A stretch of 64,000 nt of DNA. Source: Undibacterium_A arcticum (lineage in GTDB: Bacteria; Pseudomonadota; Gammaproteobacteria; Burkholderiales; Burkholderiaceae_D). Under the pieces are notes generated by a model. It was not told the origin of the DNA. It was given only the letters and a program-made list of their open reading frames with translations, and searched no databases. Made by a program: the position numbers and the translations under genes. Numbering within the stretch: the first letter of the stretch is position 1; the number at the start of each line of letters is the position of its first letter. Location: NCBI RefSeq assembly GCF_042660705.1, contig NZ_JBHSUQ010000001.1; one strand, written 5' to 3'. Shown piece by piece: positions 36,791-46,001 of this stretch.

Positions 36791-39181
36791 TTAACTGATA
36801 GGGCTTGGACCGATTAAGGCTGGTTCAATTATTTCAGGGCTAACGTGGATATTGAGATCGCTTAATCCCTTTGAACGGACGCCTATCAGATTCAGGGACT
36901 CAAACTGTTCGGGCGGCAGCGGTCGGCTGTACAAGTAGCCCTGGTAGGCATTGCAGCCATTGCGGGCAAGGAAGTCTCTCTGTGGCTCAGTTTCCACTCC
37001 CTCCGCGATAACCGACAGGCCGAGACTTTGCGCGAGAGCCACAATGGTGCGAACAATCGCGGCATCGTTGGGATCAGTGAGCACGTCCCTGACGAAGGAC
37101 TGGTCAATCTTGAGCTGGTCCAGGGGAAGGCGCTTAAGGTAGGACAGCGACGAATAGCCGGTACCAAAATCATCCAGCGAAAAGCCCACACCTAGGGCTT
37201 TCAGCGCGCTCATTTTGGCGATGATCTCCTCCATGTTGTCCAGAAGCATACTTTCGGTCAGCTCCAGCTTGAGCTTTCGTGCATTGGCTCCAGTACGATC
37301 CAGCAGTTCCACCACCTGCTTCACGAAATCGGGCTGCCGGAACTGTCGGGCGCTGACATTCACCGCCATAGTGAGGTGGGCCGTTGCCGGACGGGAGGAC
37401 CAGGCTGTCAGCTGCGCACAGGCCGTTTCCAGTACCCAGCGGCCCAAAGGCAGGATCAGCCCGGTCACCTCAGCTGGGGGAATGAACTCGGCAGGACATA
37501 CCAGGCCGCGTACTGGATGCTGCCAGCGCACCAAAGCTTCGGCACCGGTCACGCAACCCGCGTCATCTATTTGGGCTTGGTAATAAAGGAGAAACTGACC
37601 GTCCTGCAGCCCTTGGCGCAGAGCCGTCTCCATCTCGGCGCGCAGAGTGACGGTTGCCTGCATGTCCTCTTCGAAGAAGCGCAGGACATTGCGGCCTGCC
37701 GCCTTGGCCTGGTACATGCTGAGGTCTGCGCGTTTCAGCAGCTCATTGGTGGATTCGAGGTGACCATCGAACAACGTGGCGCCGATACTCGCGGTGTTGT
37801 GGTAGACATGGCCGGCGACCTGGTAGGGCCGGCTCAGGGCTGCGAGGATATTCTCACCAATGACCTCTGTTTGCACGGCCGCTTCCTCCGGGACCTCGCT
37901 CAGGTCCATCAGCATGATGACGAACTCGTCGCCGCCCTGCCGGGCCACCGTATCTGCCACGCGCACGCAGCTTGAAAGACGCTTGGCGACCAGTTGCAGC
38001 AAAAGGTCACCCTTATCATGCCCGAGAGTGTCGTTGATGGTCTTGAAGTTGTCGAGATCGATGAACAGCAAGGCGCCGTGCCGCTTGCTGCGGGTGCTGG
38101 CAGCCAACGCGTGGTGCAGCCGATCGGTTAGCAAGCGCCGGTTTGGCAAACGGGTGAGCGGATCGTAGAAAGCCAATTGCCGGATTTCGTCTTCCGCGAC
38201 CTTGCGCTTAGTGATATCCATCACCGTGCCGCGCAAAAGCGTCGCGTTTCCATCGGCGTCGACGTCCGGCTGTCCCAGCGCGTGCAACCAGCGAATCTCG
38301 CCATTGGGAAGCACAATGCGGAACTGGTCGTCGAAATCAAGGCCTTCGCGCAACGCCGTTTGTATGAGTTCGTTGTAATGCAGGCGGTCTTCCGGATGCA
38401 CGAGCCGCACGAATCGTTCGCCGGTCAGGGTGGGCTGTGCGGGATCGACGCCAAACAGGCGATAGGTCTCCAAAGACCAGGTGGCGGAACGACGCGCGCG
38501 GTCGAGCGTCCAGCTACCAAGCCCGGCGATGCGCTGGGCCTGAGCCAGGCTCGCCTCACTCGCCTGAACCCTTTGCAACACCGCTTGCAGTTCCTTGTTG
38601 CTTTTGTGCAACTGCTTGCGCAGCCCGCTGATAAAGCCGCCCATCAGCGCGAACCAGGGCAGGGTGAGCGCAAGCGCCAGCCACTGCAGCAGCTCCAGAC
38701 GCAGGTCCAGCGAGCGCGGCTTGAAGCGCCACAGCAGGCCGATCACGCCGCCGTAGGCACCTAAAATACACGCAGCGTAAACCAGTAATGCCCGTCGCGT
38801 AAGTTGCAACACGCTGAACAGAAAGGCCATCAACAGGAGCACCAGGAACACAGCCCGCGCCCCATCGGCAGCGTACATGGCGTACAGGGTCACGAGGCTC
38901 GAGGCCAACATTTGCGGAACGGCGAGATTCGGATCGCTGAACCTCAGATTGAGCCCGGAGCGGAACACGACGTAGAAAGCGAGGATCGCCAGCAGGACAA
39001 GGGTGGCGCTTTGAAAGAATGCGGCGCTTGACAGAGCGCCCTGCAGATAGCAGGCAAACAGCAGGCCGATCGCCAGGAGAGACGTCCCGGCCGCCATGAA
39101 ATAGCGGCGCATGCGCAGCGCCTGCTTGGGGTCGATTGACTTCGGGAGGCTGCTGAACACCGTTGTCCTGAATCTATGCAT
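36791..39181 (-). CDS. membrane-anchored PAS-GGDEF-EAL cyclic-di-GMP signalling protein
   Basis: 796 residues. About six membrane helices span 28-190 (a 6TM input region), followed by a coiled stretch, PAS/PAC at about 215-335 (AGLGSWTLDRARRS, LVHPEDRLHYNEL), a diguanylate cyclase domain with intact RQGGDEFVIM, and an EAL phosphodiesterase domain with GAEALVRW, ELTESMLLDN, DDFGTGYSSLSYLKRL and VIAEGVET. Both catalytic sites look competent, so it can make or break cyclic-di-GMP according to its inputs. Single gene on the minus strand, convergent with the lipoprotein gene. The effector targets cannot be inferred. Confidence 0.95.
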   Translation of the reverse strand: MHRFRTTVFSSLPKSIDPKQALRMRRYFMAAGTSLLAIGLLFACYLQGALSSAAFFQSATLVLLAILAFYVVFRSGLNLRFSDPNLAVPQMLASSLVTLYAMYAADGARAVFLVLLLMAFLFSVLQLTRRALLVYAACILGAYGGVIGLLWRFKPRSLDLRLELLQWLALALTLPWFALMGGFISGLRKQLHKSNKELQAVLQRVQASEASLAQAQRIAGLGSWTLDRARRSATWSLETYRLFGVDPAQPTLTGERFVRLVHPEDRLHYNELIQTALREGLDFDDQFRIVLPNGEIRWLHALGQPDVDADGNATLLRGTVMDITKRKVAEDEIRQLAFYDPLTRLPNRRLLTDRLHHALAASTRSKRHGALLFIDLDNFKTINDTLGHDKGDLLLQLVAKRLSSCVRVADTVARQGGDEFVIMLMDLSEVPEEAAVQTEVIGENILAALSRPYQVAGHVYHNTASIGATLFDGHLESTNELLKRADLSMYQAKAAGRNVLRFFEEDMQATVTLRAEMETALRQGLQDGQFLLYYQAQIDDAGCVTGAEALVRWQHPVRGLVCPAEFIPPAEVTGLILPLGRWVLETACAQLTAWSSRPATAHLTMAVNVSARQFRQPDFVKQVVELLDRTGANARKLKLELTESMLLDNMEEIIAKMSALKALGVGFSLDDFGTGYSSLSYLKRLPLDQLKIDQSFVRDVLTDPNDAAIVRTIVALAQSLGLSVIAEGVETEPQRDFLARNGCNAYQGYLYSRPLPPEQFESLNLIGVRSKGLSDLNIHVSPEIIEPALIGPSPIS

Positions 39182-39692
39182 TGGTTATCTACATTCTATA
39201 TTTACAGAAATATGGGAGTAGCGAAGAACGAAGCGCTCGGCCTGAATTGGTTGCCCCGCAGCATCAACCGGGGACATATTATCGCTAAAGCGCAGATGAA
39301 TGCAGATTTGCAGACGTCTATCATCCGACGACATGCCGTATTTGCATTTCTGCTGAGTGAGCAGCTTGGATTGCGTGTGGGGCGGTTTTTTAAATCGTGG
39401 AGGACAAAAATGGGGTGCAAATCAGACAAAAAAATAAAAAAGGCTACAGGCCGAAATCTGTAAAGCCGGGACATTGCTAATTTCCAGCCACGCAAGCCCC
39501 AGACCGGGGTTTTACGGAGCGTTTACATTAGACAAAAAAAAGGGAAAGGATGACGCGTCTGGACGCGTCGAATTTTTCTACGCGCACTGCGAAGATTAAC
39601 GAACTAACCTCGAAAAAAACGCTGCGGTGGTCGCGAAAAATTGCCAGGCATCGCAGTGCATCGCAGGACGCTCCGCCAGTTTCATTTTTCGG
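39182..39692. other. long spacer with hairpins, no supported gene
   Basis: Frames in this stretch (for example 39176-39463) lack start signals and domain content. It contains CCCC/GGGG pairing at 39496-39514 and the hairpin listed next; T/A runs surround both. Confidence 0.5.
39552..39576 (+). terminator. possible terminator hairpin
   Basis: GACGCGTC-TG-GACGCGTC followed by GAATTTTT. Each arm is itself palindromic, so other pairings are possible. Confidence 0.5.
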
Positions 39693-40454
39693 TTAGTGAG
39701 CTTCCCAGGCGCCTGTGATGTCACCAGCACGGGGATGTCCCGATACACTTCCGGAAGCGTGCTTTTTCAGATTGGAGATTTTCGGTAGATCGTAAGTCGC
39801 GATGTAGCCCGACTCCGGATGCAAGGTGGCGTAATCCTGGTGATAGGCTTCCGCAGGATAGAAGGCACTGAGCGGGCTCAACTGCGTCACGATTTTGCGT
39901 GGAAAGACATGCGCCGCGTCCAACTGCGCAATGTAGCGTTCGGCAACCTGTTTCTGGTGGGTGTTCCTGTAAAAAACGGCCGACCGGTACTGTGTCCCTG
40001 AGTCAGGGAATTGTCGATTGAGCTGGGTCGGGTCATGCGCCACGGAAAAATAAATTTGCAGCAGCCTCCCGTAAGAAATTTGCTTGGGATCGAAGGTGAT
40101 CTCCACCGATTCCGCATGTCCTGTATTGCCGGAGCTCACGCGCTCATAGTCCGCGGTCTCCTGCTTGCCTCCGGCATACCCAGACACCGCCTGCAGCACG
40201 CCTTTAGTGTGCTGGAATACGGCTTGAATGCCCCAAAAGCACCCGCCCGCAAAAACCGCTTTCTCCTGGGCACCTTGCGTGCCGGCGACTTCGTCCACTG
40301 CTGGCGGCGGGATTTTGACGGCGCTCTCGCCTGCCACGCTGTTGGTGAACTGGATACCGGCACCAACTATTAGCAGTGCCCCGGCAAGCAGAAACAGTTT
40401 GCCGCTTGTCAGAAAATGCCGTTTTGTTGAAAAGCCATTGCGTTCGAATCTCAT
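39693..40454 (-). CDS. msrA: peptide-methionine (S)-S-oxide reductase MsrA, exported
   Basis: 253 residues. An N-terminal membrane anchor or signal (LFLLAGALLIVGAGIQF, about 20-37) precedes a complete MsrA domain: AVFAGGCFWGIQAVF with catalytic C72, GYAGGKQETADYERVSSG, HAESVEITFDP, and YFSVAHDPTQLNRQ. MsrA reduces the S form of methionine sulfoxide; the signal places it in the periplasm. It follows the msrB gene on the same strand after 76 bases, so both stereoisomers can be repaired by one transcript. The recycling cysteine near the C-terminus is not apparent. Confidence 0.93.
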   Translation of the reverse strand: MRFERNGFSTKRHFLTSGKLFLLAGALLIVGAGIQFTNSVAGESAVKIPPPAVDEVAGTQGAQEKAVFAGGCFWGIQAVFQHTKGVLQAVSGYAGGKQETADYERVSSGNTGHAESVEITFDPKQISYGRLLQIYFSVAHDPTQLNRQFPDSGTQYRSAVFYRNTHQKQVAERYIAQLDAAHVFPRKIVTQLSPLSAFYPAEAYHQDYATLHPESGYIATYDLPKISNLKKHASGSVSGHPRAGDITGAWEAH

Positions 40455-40530
40455 GTTATTGCTCCAGGTCGCATAGCGCCGCGTCAGAGGTGATCGCAGG
40501 CGCTTGCAGGTGTTTGCAGGTGTTTACGGA

Positions 40531-41024
40531 TTAGGTCTTGGAAATAAAGATCAGTGCAGTACCGTTCATGCAATAGCGCAAGCCGGTAGGTGGTGGTCCA
40601 TCGTCGAACACATGGCCAAGATGACCACCGCATCGGCGACAATGCACTTCGTCGCGCGTCATGCCTAATATGGTGTCGGTCGACTTCTCTACCGCCTTGT
40701 CCAGAGGCTTCCAGAAGCTCGGCCAACCAGTGCCGCTGTCGAACTTGGTCTGAGAAGAAAAGAGCGGCAGTTTGCATCCTGCGCAAACGTACACGCCCGT
40801 TCTCTTTTCATGATCGAGCGGATTCGAAAACGGCCGCTCGGTTCCGGCTTGCCGCAATATCTTGTACTGCTGCGAAGTCAGCCGTTTCCGCCATTCGGCA
40901 TCGGTATGCATGACTTCAAACGGTTCCGCTGCATGAACGCCCGGACTGAAAGCGCCCCGGGCAGCGCGAACATGCCTCCGGCAAAAGCCGTAAAACGGCG
41001 TAGAACTTGTCTCCGATTGCACAT
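40531..41024 (-). CDS. msrB: peptide-methionine (R)-S-oxide reductase MsrB with Tat-like signal (frameshifted)
   Basis: ATG 41024 opens MCNRRQVLRRFTAFAGGMFA, a twin-Arg-like signal peptide, ending SVRAF; one missing T at about 40935 then shifts the frame to HAAEPFEVMHTDAEWRKRLT. The domain is complete: zinc cysteines CAGC and CRRCGGHLGH, TGWPSFWKPLD, and catalytic Cys in LRYCMNGTALIF. It reduces the R form of methionine sulfoxide and is probably periplasmic, together with MsrA downstream. Without the repair the frame opens at unrelated upstream codons (to 41247). Confidence 0.88.
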
Positions 41025-41365
41025 GGCAGGACATCCTTTGCTGTTGACTGTCGACCACTATGGATCGTTGACAGTTAGTCACAGCAGTGAGGGAATCCTT
41101 ACATTTCATCAAACTCCGGCAGATGCGCAGGCATTTGCATAAACGCGTCTGGCCGCTTAACCATCTGCGCCAATGGTTACGAGCCTGCCGAGGTTGGTTA
41201 AAAACATATTCTAGCGCTGATGTCGAGGCTAGGTGACCCGTCCCCATATCAGGAAAACTACGGGAGGTTCAAGTGCCTGCCAGTGAAGTTTCCCCCACCT
41301 CTGTTGCGATTGTGACGAGGGGGTGGATTTTTAGGGGGTAAGATTGCATCAACAGGGAGATCGCC

Positions 41366-42775
41366 ATGAATCATCCAGTTCAATCTTCGGTACTGAATCA
41401 GGCGTTGCCGGAATCGCTATTGTCGGCATTGCTGTCGATCTTCGATGAGCGCTTGTCCACCACGCACGCGGTGCGGGAGTATCATGGCCGCGATGAATCC
41501 TCGTATGATCCGATGCTGCCCGACGCCGTGGTGTTTGCCCAGTCGACCGACGAAGTGGCGGCCACCGTCAAGCTGTGCCATGCACATGGCGTGCCGGTCA
41601 TTCCCTACGGCGCCGGCACGTCGTTGGAAGGCCATGTGCTGGCTTTGCAAGGCGGAGTGACGATCGATCTGTCGCAAATGAATCAAATGGTGGCGGTGCA
41701 TGCCGAGGACTTGACGGCGACCGCGCAGGCGGGCGTGACGCGCAAGCAATTGAATCGGGAGCTCAAGGATAGCGGCTTGTTCTTCCCGATCGATCCGGGC
41801 GCCGATGCGTCGCTTGGCGGCATGGCGGCGACCCGTGCTTCCGGCACCAACGCGGTGCGTTACGGCACGATGCGCGAGAACACGCTGGCGCTCACGGTGG
41901 TCACGGCGGACGGCCGCATCATCAAGACCGGCACCCGCGCAAGAAAATCATCGGCCGGCTACGACTTGACGCGCGTTTTCGTCGGCAGCGAGGGCACGCT
42001 CGGCATCATCACCGAAGTCACGGTCAAGCTGTATCCGCAACCGGAAGCCATTTCAGCGGCGGTATGCTCGTTTCCGAGCACCTCAGATGCCGTCAACTGT
42101 GTGATTCAGACCATCCAGATGGGCGTCCCGATCGCGCGGGTTGAATTTCTGGACGAGAATGGCGTCAAGGCCATCAATGCGCATGACAAGCTGAATCTGC
42201 CGGAGCAGCCGTTGCTGCTCTTTGAATTTCACGGCAGCGAGCAGGGCGTCCAGGAACAGGCAGAACTGGTGCAATCAATCGCAGCAGAACACAGCGCAGT
42301 CGGCTTTGAATGGGCCACGCGCCCGGAAGACCGATCGCGCTTGTGGACCGCGCGTCACAACGCCTATTTCGCGCTATTGCAGATGCGTCCCGGTGCCAGG
42401 TCGATCTCGACCGATTGCTGCGTGCCGATTTCGCGGCTGGCCGAATGCATCCTCGATACCAAGGCCGATTGCGAAAAAAATGAGATGGTTTATTCGATCA
42501 TCGGTCACGTCGGCGATGGCAATTTTCACGTATTGATGATGGTCGATCCGCATGATGCGGCCGATGTGGCGAAGGCCGAAGGCGTCAACGCACGCATGGT
42601 GTCGCGTGCGCTGGCGATGGACGGTACCTGTACTGGCGAACACGGGGTCGGCTTGCACAAGATGGATTTTCTGGTGCAGGAACATGGCGACAATGCGATC
42701 GACATGATGCGCGCACTCAAGCATGCATTTGATCCGAAGAACATCATGAACCCCGGCAAGATCATTCGCTGGTAG
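41366..42775 (+). CDS. FAD-binding 2-hydroxyacid (D-lactate/glycolate-type) dehydrogenase
   Basis: 469 residues of the VAO/GlcD family. FAD-binding PCMH domain about 50-230: VIPYGAGTSLEGHV, FFPIDPGADASLGGMAATRA, GTNAVRYGTMRENTLALTVV, VGSEGTLGIITEVTVKLYP. The C-terminal cap has IIGHVGDGNFHVLM with the substrate/metal His, and TCTGEHGVGLHKMDFL, typical of D-lactate dehydrogenase (cytochrome) and glycolate oxidase GlcD. No glcE or glcF follows, so a stand-alone D-lactate or other D-2-hydroxyacid dehydrogenase is more likely. Intact single gene; ATG preceded by GGGAGATCGCC. Confidence 0.92.
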   Translation: MNHPVQSSVLNQALPESLLSALLSIFDERLSTTHAVREYHGRDESSYDPMLPDAVVFAQSTDEVAATVKLCHAHGVPVIPYGAGTSLEGHVLALQGGVTIDLSQMNQMVAVHAEDLTATAQAGVTRKQLNRELKDSGLFFPIDPGADASLGGMAATRASGTNAVRYGTMRENTLALTVVTADGRIIKTGTRARKSSAGYDLTRVFVGSEGTLGIITEVTVKLYPQPEAISAAVCSFPSTSDAVNCVIQTIQMGVPIARVEFLDENGVKAINAHDKLNLPEQPLLLFEFHGSEQGVQEQAELVQSIAAEHSAVGFEWATRPEDRSRLWTARHNAYFALLQMRPGARSISTDCCVPISRLAECILDTKADCEKNEMVYSIIGHVGDGNFHVLMMVDPHDAADVAKAEGVNARMVSRALAMDGTCTGEHGVGLHKMDFLVQEHGDNAIDMMRALKHAFDPKNIMNPGKIIRW

Positions 42776-42890
42776 TACTTTGTTGCGAAAGCAACACAAC
42801 CGTCAGCAAATAAGCGACACGGAATAATTTTTTGCATTGCAGCAATCAGCTAAAATCCTCATCAGGACAATTACTTCAACGGGATGCAGT

Positions 42891-43661
42891 ATGAAACGTG
42901 TCATCTTCAATCAAAAGGGCGGAGTCGGGAAATCGACCATAGCGGTTAACCTCGCCGCCATTGCGGCGCACCAAGGCAAAAAAACGTTGTTGATTGACAT
43001 TGATCCGCAGTGTAATTCCAGCCGCTATCTGATGGGCGACGCGGCCAAGGAGGCGACTCCTACTTTGGCCGATTACTTTCAACAGACCTTGGATTTCGTT
43101 ATTTACCCCAAGGCGGCGAACAGCTACGTGCATGCAACCCGTTTCGAGAACCTGTCGTTGATTCCCTCTCACCCGGCAATCGGTGATCTGCAATCCAAGC
43201 TCGAATCGCGCCACAAGATCTATAAACTGCGCGACACTCTGGTCGAACTGGCAAAAGAATATGACGAAATCATCATCGATACGCCGCCAGCCTATAACTT
43301 CTTTACCCAGTCCGCGCTGATCGCCGCCGACTGTTGCCTGATTCCGTTCGACTGCGACGATTTCTCGCGCCAGGCGCTCTACACACTGCTGAACAATGTG
43401 GCGGAGATCAGGGCCGACCACAATCCGACGCTGGCGGTCGAGGGCATCGTCGTAAATCAGTTCCAGCCACGCGCCAGTCTGCCGCTGCGTATGGTGAACG
43501 AACTCTTGGCCGAAGGCCTGCCGGTGCTCGATAGCAAGCTCTCCAGCTCAATCAGGATTCGCGAATCGCACGAACAGGGTCTGCCGATGATTCATCTGGA
43601 TGCGCGTCACAAGTTAAGCCATGAATTTATTGCGCTATATCAGGAGTTGCAATCGGCCTGA
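42891..43661 (+). CDS. ParA family ATPase, orphan
   Basis: 256 residues from ATG 42891. Deviant Walker A KGGVGKST at 9-16 (FNQKGGVGKSTIAVNLAA), switch I LLIDIDPQCNSSRY, Walker B-like IIIDTPPAYNFFTQSA, and VEGIVVNQFQPRAS. No parB gene or centromere-like repeat adjoins it, so it is not a plasmid partition locus; such solo ParA proteins of Burkholderiales are believed to position protein cargo or to act in chromosome dynamics. The preceding frame extension to 42837 lacks a start signal. Confidence 0.9.
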   Translation: MKRVIFNQKGGVGKSTIAVNLAAIAAHQGKKTLLIDIDPQCNSSRYLMGDAAKEATPTLADYFQQTLDFVIYPKAANSYVHATRFENLSLIPSHPAIGDLQSKLESRHKIYKLRDTLVELAKEYDEIIIDTPPAYNFFTQSALIAADCCLIPFDCDDFSRQALYTLLNNVAEIRADHNPTLAVEGIVVNQFQPRASLPLRMVNELLAEGLPVLDSKLSSSIRIRESHEQGLPMIHLDARHKLSHEFIALYQELQSA

Positions 43662-43820
43662 GCAGCGGTCGGGGTCGCTCTTATTGAACAGGAATGCGTT
43701 CTTCCAGCGTACGGTGGCTAAACATGGCGTATTGGGTGGGGTTTGGTCTACTAACCTGACGTGAACCGCCAGCAGACGTTGGTGTCGAAACGTATGTCGC
43801 CAATTATTGTGGAGCCCGCC

Positions 43821-43997
43821 ATGAAACGTCTGACAATTTTTGTTACGTTGGCCGTGTTACTCGGCGGGTGTGTAGTGGCGCCGTATGGTCCAGGTTGGGA
43901 AGGCGGCTATAGGCATGGCGGCGGCGATTGGCATGACCACCACCGCGACAGGGGTGGCGAAGGCCATGAAGGTTGGGGCAGGTCCGACCGTTATTAG
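43821..43997 (+). CDS. small His/Gly-rich lipoprotein, 58 aa
   Basis: ATG 43821 with GGAG at 43811. Signal MKRLTIFVTLAVLLGGC has the lipobox LGGC; the mature part (VVAPYGPGWEGGYRHGGGDW then HDHHRDRGGEGHEGW) is rich in Gly, His, Asp and Arg and could bind divalent metal. Similar short lipoproteins are frequent in Oxalobacteraceae and Burkholderia. Function unknown. Confidence 0.7.
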   Translation: MKRLTIFVTLAVLLGGCVVAPYGPGWEGGYRHGGGDWHDHHRDRGGEGHEGWGRSDRY

Positions 43998-44387
43998 ACC
44001 ATCGCTCGCGACCATTCGCAAACTTCCGCGACCTGCATTCCCACCTCGCGCGATGTACGCGAAGCTCCTTGCAATGCCAACTCCGCATTCCCTGCGCGCG
44101 CGGCGCAGGTCCATGTCGAACCACTTGACGAGAATTTGACGAAGCCTGGACACAAAGCCGGGCGCGATTGTTCTGGCGCAAACATCCCACCTCGAACCGA
44201 TTTATAAAGAACATAAGACAACAAGCCCCAAGGGCCGGGCGGCGCCCACGCTATCTTGACACGCCACCGGATTCGCGCACGCATTGGTGCGCTGCGTAAT
44301 GACTGCCGGCGCGTTTGGGAGCAATATTGGTAGTTGTTTGCGAAGAACAACCTTTCGATGTCAGGCTTTCTTAATTGGGGAAACATC
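43998..44387. other. intergenic region, nothing recognised
   Basis: About 390 bases without a supported gene. The long minus frames across it lack start signals. Confidence 0.5.
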
Positions 44388-44594
44388 ATGTCCGCACAGA
44401 CTTACAAGCTTATCGAACTGGTCGGCTCCTCAAGCGAGGGTACCGATCACGCGATACGCGATGCGATTGCCAAGGCAGCGCTCACGGTCAAGCACATGGA
44501 TTGGTATGAAGTGGTCGAGTCGCGAGGACATATCGCGGACGGGAAGGTTTCGCACTACCAGGTCACGATCAAGGTAGGCTTCCGGCTGGAGTAG
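44388..44594 (+). CDS. dodecin (flavin-binding dodecameric protein)
   Basis: 68 residues, full family length: YKLIELVGSSSEGTDHAIRD, AKAALTVKHMDWYEVVESRG with the flavin-stacking Trp, then VSHYQVTIKVGFRLE. Dodecins form hollow 12-mers storing or buffering riboflavin, FMN or FAD in the cytoplasm. ATG 44388 follows TTGGGGAAACATC; the upstream frame from 44334 is not needed. Stand-alone gene. Confidence 0.93.
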   Translation: MSAQTYKLIELVGSSSEGTDHAIRDAIAKAALTVKHMDWYEVVESRGHIADGKVSHYQVTIKVGFRLE

Positions 44595-44904
44595 CGCAAT
44601 CCCGCGCTCGGCGCCAGCAGTCTCGCAGTCGGCCCCATGCACGGTTGCTGCCATCGAGCAGCCAATCGAAGCCAGTAGGCGAAAAAAACATAGGTAACGG
44701 CGCTGCTACGCGGCGGGCGATACGTTGCGTACACGAATTGCCCTGTTATAAAACGACGGTCAAACGGTAGGGTCCGTACACCAATCGGCCACGAGCGTTT
44801 GTCGGGGTAGGGGGCTTATCTCAAGCAGTGTGAATTTTTTTGAATGCGGTAACCAAGCGAGTAAATAAGCGGGCCGCGACAGACAACATCGATCAGGAAA
44901 ATGA

Positions 44905-44946
44905 AAATGGCGGACACCGATACGGTCGTCGCGCCATTATTTTTTT
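44905..44946. terminator. hairpin terminator, possibly bidirectional
   Basis: Stem AAATGGCG...CGCCATT with inner pairs GAC/GTC and ACCG-ATA-CGGT, followed on the plus strand by ATTATTTTTTT and on the minus strand by TTTTCATTTT. It lies 12 bases past the stop of the minus-strand gene at 44958 and can end that transcript. Confidence 0.7.
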
Positions 44947-44957
44947 CACCGCCGTTG

Positions 44958-45374
44958 TTATCGGCAAGTCAGTGTGACGGTGCCACCTTCGCGGGTCCGT
45001 GCGCGTAATGCCGGTCCATCGCCACAGCGATACTCTACATAGAGCTGCTTCGGACGATTTGGAGCAGGATCGCCGCACAGCTCGTTATTCGCTGCTATCG
45101 AAAGGTTGCGGCGCCGGCCGACCGCTCTCTGCACGGTATCCCGTGCATCGCATGATGCTTCACGAATACCATAATTGGCTTTCTCAATGATGATTCGTCC
45201 TACCGGTCCGCGTTGCTGATCCTGGCTGCTTTGAGCCTCGGACCCATCGCGGTAACCCTGATCGTAACCGCGCTGATATTCGCGGCTCTGCGCGAAGGCC
45301 GTTACGGACATCGCGGAGAGGGTGATAAAGCCGAGGGCGTACAGAATGCCTTTGCTTGAGAATTTAATGTTCAT
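44958..45374 (-). CDS. secreted protein with SUEL/galactose-lectin-like domain
   Basis: 138 residues from ATG 45374 (AAGGAG upstream). Sec signal GILYALGFITLSAMSVTAFA, then REYQRGYDQGYRDGSEAQ, a linker, and a C-terminal region reading IIIEKANYGIREASCDARDT, ELCGDPAPNRPKQLYVEYRC, GGTVTLTC. The order ANYG, CDA, N-x-LCGDP, K-x-L-x-V-x-Y-x-C resembles the sea-urchin-egg-lectin (Gal_Lectin) domain, which binds galactose or rhamnose. The match is from memory of the motif and one cysteine pair looks missing. A frame extension to 45614 crosses an IS relic and is not used. Confidence 0.68.
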   Translation of the reverse strand: MNIKFSSKGILYALGFITLSAMSVTAFAQSREYQRGYDQGYRDGSEAQSSQDQQRGPVGRIIIEKANYGIREASCDARDTVQRAVGRRRNLSIAANNELCGDPAPNRPKQLYVEYRCGDGPALRARTREGGTVTLTCR

Positions 45375-45408
45375 TTTTTTCTCCTTAATGTGGCGAATGC
45401 CTGCCGTA

Positions 45409-45755
45409 CATCGTAATGCATTGGGCTTCTGTGCGGTAACGCGGTCGTAACGATTCGGAACGCCGTCGCCGTCGCGGTCGCGATCATAGCGATTGGGAAC
45501 GCCATCATGATCATGATCGCCATGACCGCCACATTGGGAGCGACATCGTGAGCCGGGAGGGTGTCGCACCTGGTTATGTACAAGTATGTCCACAGAAGTA
45601 CGCATAAGTCCCACTGTGGGCGCTCACGCCGAGCGGCCACTTCTGCAACGGGATGTCCCCGCTGACCTGCTTGACCGCTTAGACCTTGAATTCTTCTGTA
45701 TACCGCTTTGCACTCATGACACCTCCATTTAACCTAATTTAGGCCTGGAAGCGTC
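45409..45755 (-). mobile_element. IS3-family orfA relic joined to a calcium-repeat fragment, copy 1
   Basis: On the minus strand from about 45720: MSAKRYTEEFKV, a stop, then AVKQV and, in other frames, GHPVAEVAAR and LGVSAHS, the N-terminal HTH region of IS3-family OrfA. After it comes VRHPPGSRCRSQC and DHDHDGVPNRYDRDRDGDG, thrombospondin-type-3-like acidic repeats from another lost gene. About 340 bases are repeated in the same orientation at 50593-50925. The remainder of 45756-46001 holds nothing recognised. Confidence 0.75.
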
Positions 45756-46001
45756 TGCCAAACCAAGGGCGATTCACTGATATAAATTCGGCAGAAAGTC
45801 GACGCCGCCGCATCGCCTGTTTTTATCGATTTTCTTTCGACCGCAATAAGATCACCTTCCTACGTGCCATTAGGCATCGGATTTCTTGCTATCGCTTGTT
45901 AGCTGCGGAAAATTATTGCCAAATAAACAATGCCATATCGTCTATATGCAATCGTGTACCCGTTTAGCCTCTTCCTATTGATGTGACGCAAGAAATTACT
46001 G

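Noticed and set aside
41274..41340. CCCCCACCTC...GAGGGGGTGG pairing before the FAD dehydrogenase gene
   Set aside because: Pairing is imperfect and the run of T is short; neither terminator nor riboswitch can be supported.
42891..43661. Plasmid or integrative-element partition locus at the ParA gene
   Set aside because: No ParB, no repeats and no replication gene nearby; neighbours are ordinary chromosomal genes.
44958..45614. 218-residue protein with N-terminal acidic repeats
   Set aside because: The N-terminal 80 residues cross an IS relic; a good start with AAGGAG and a signal peptide lies at 45374.
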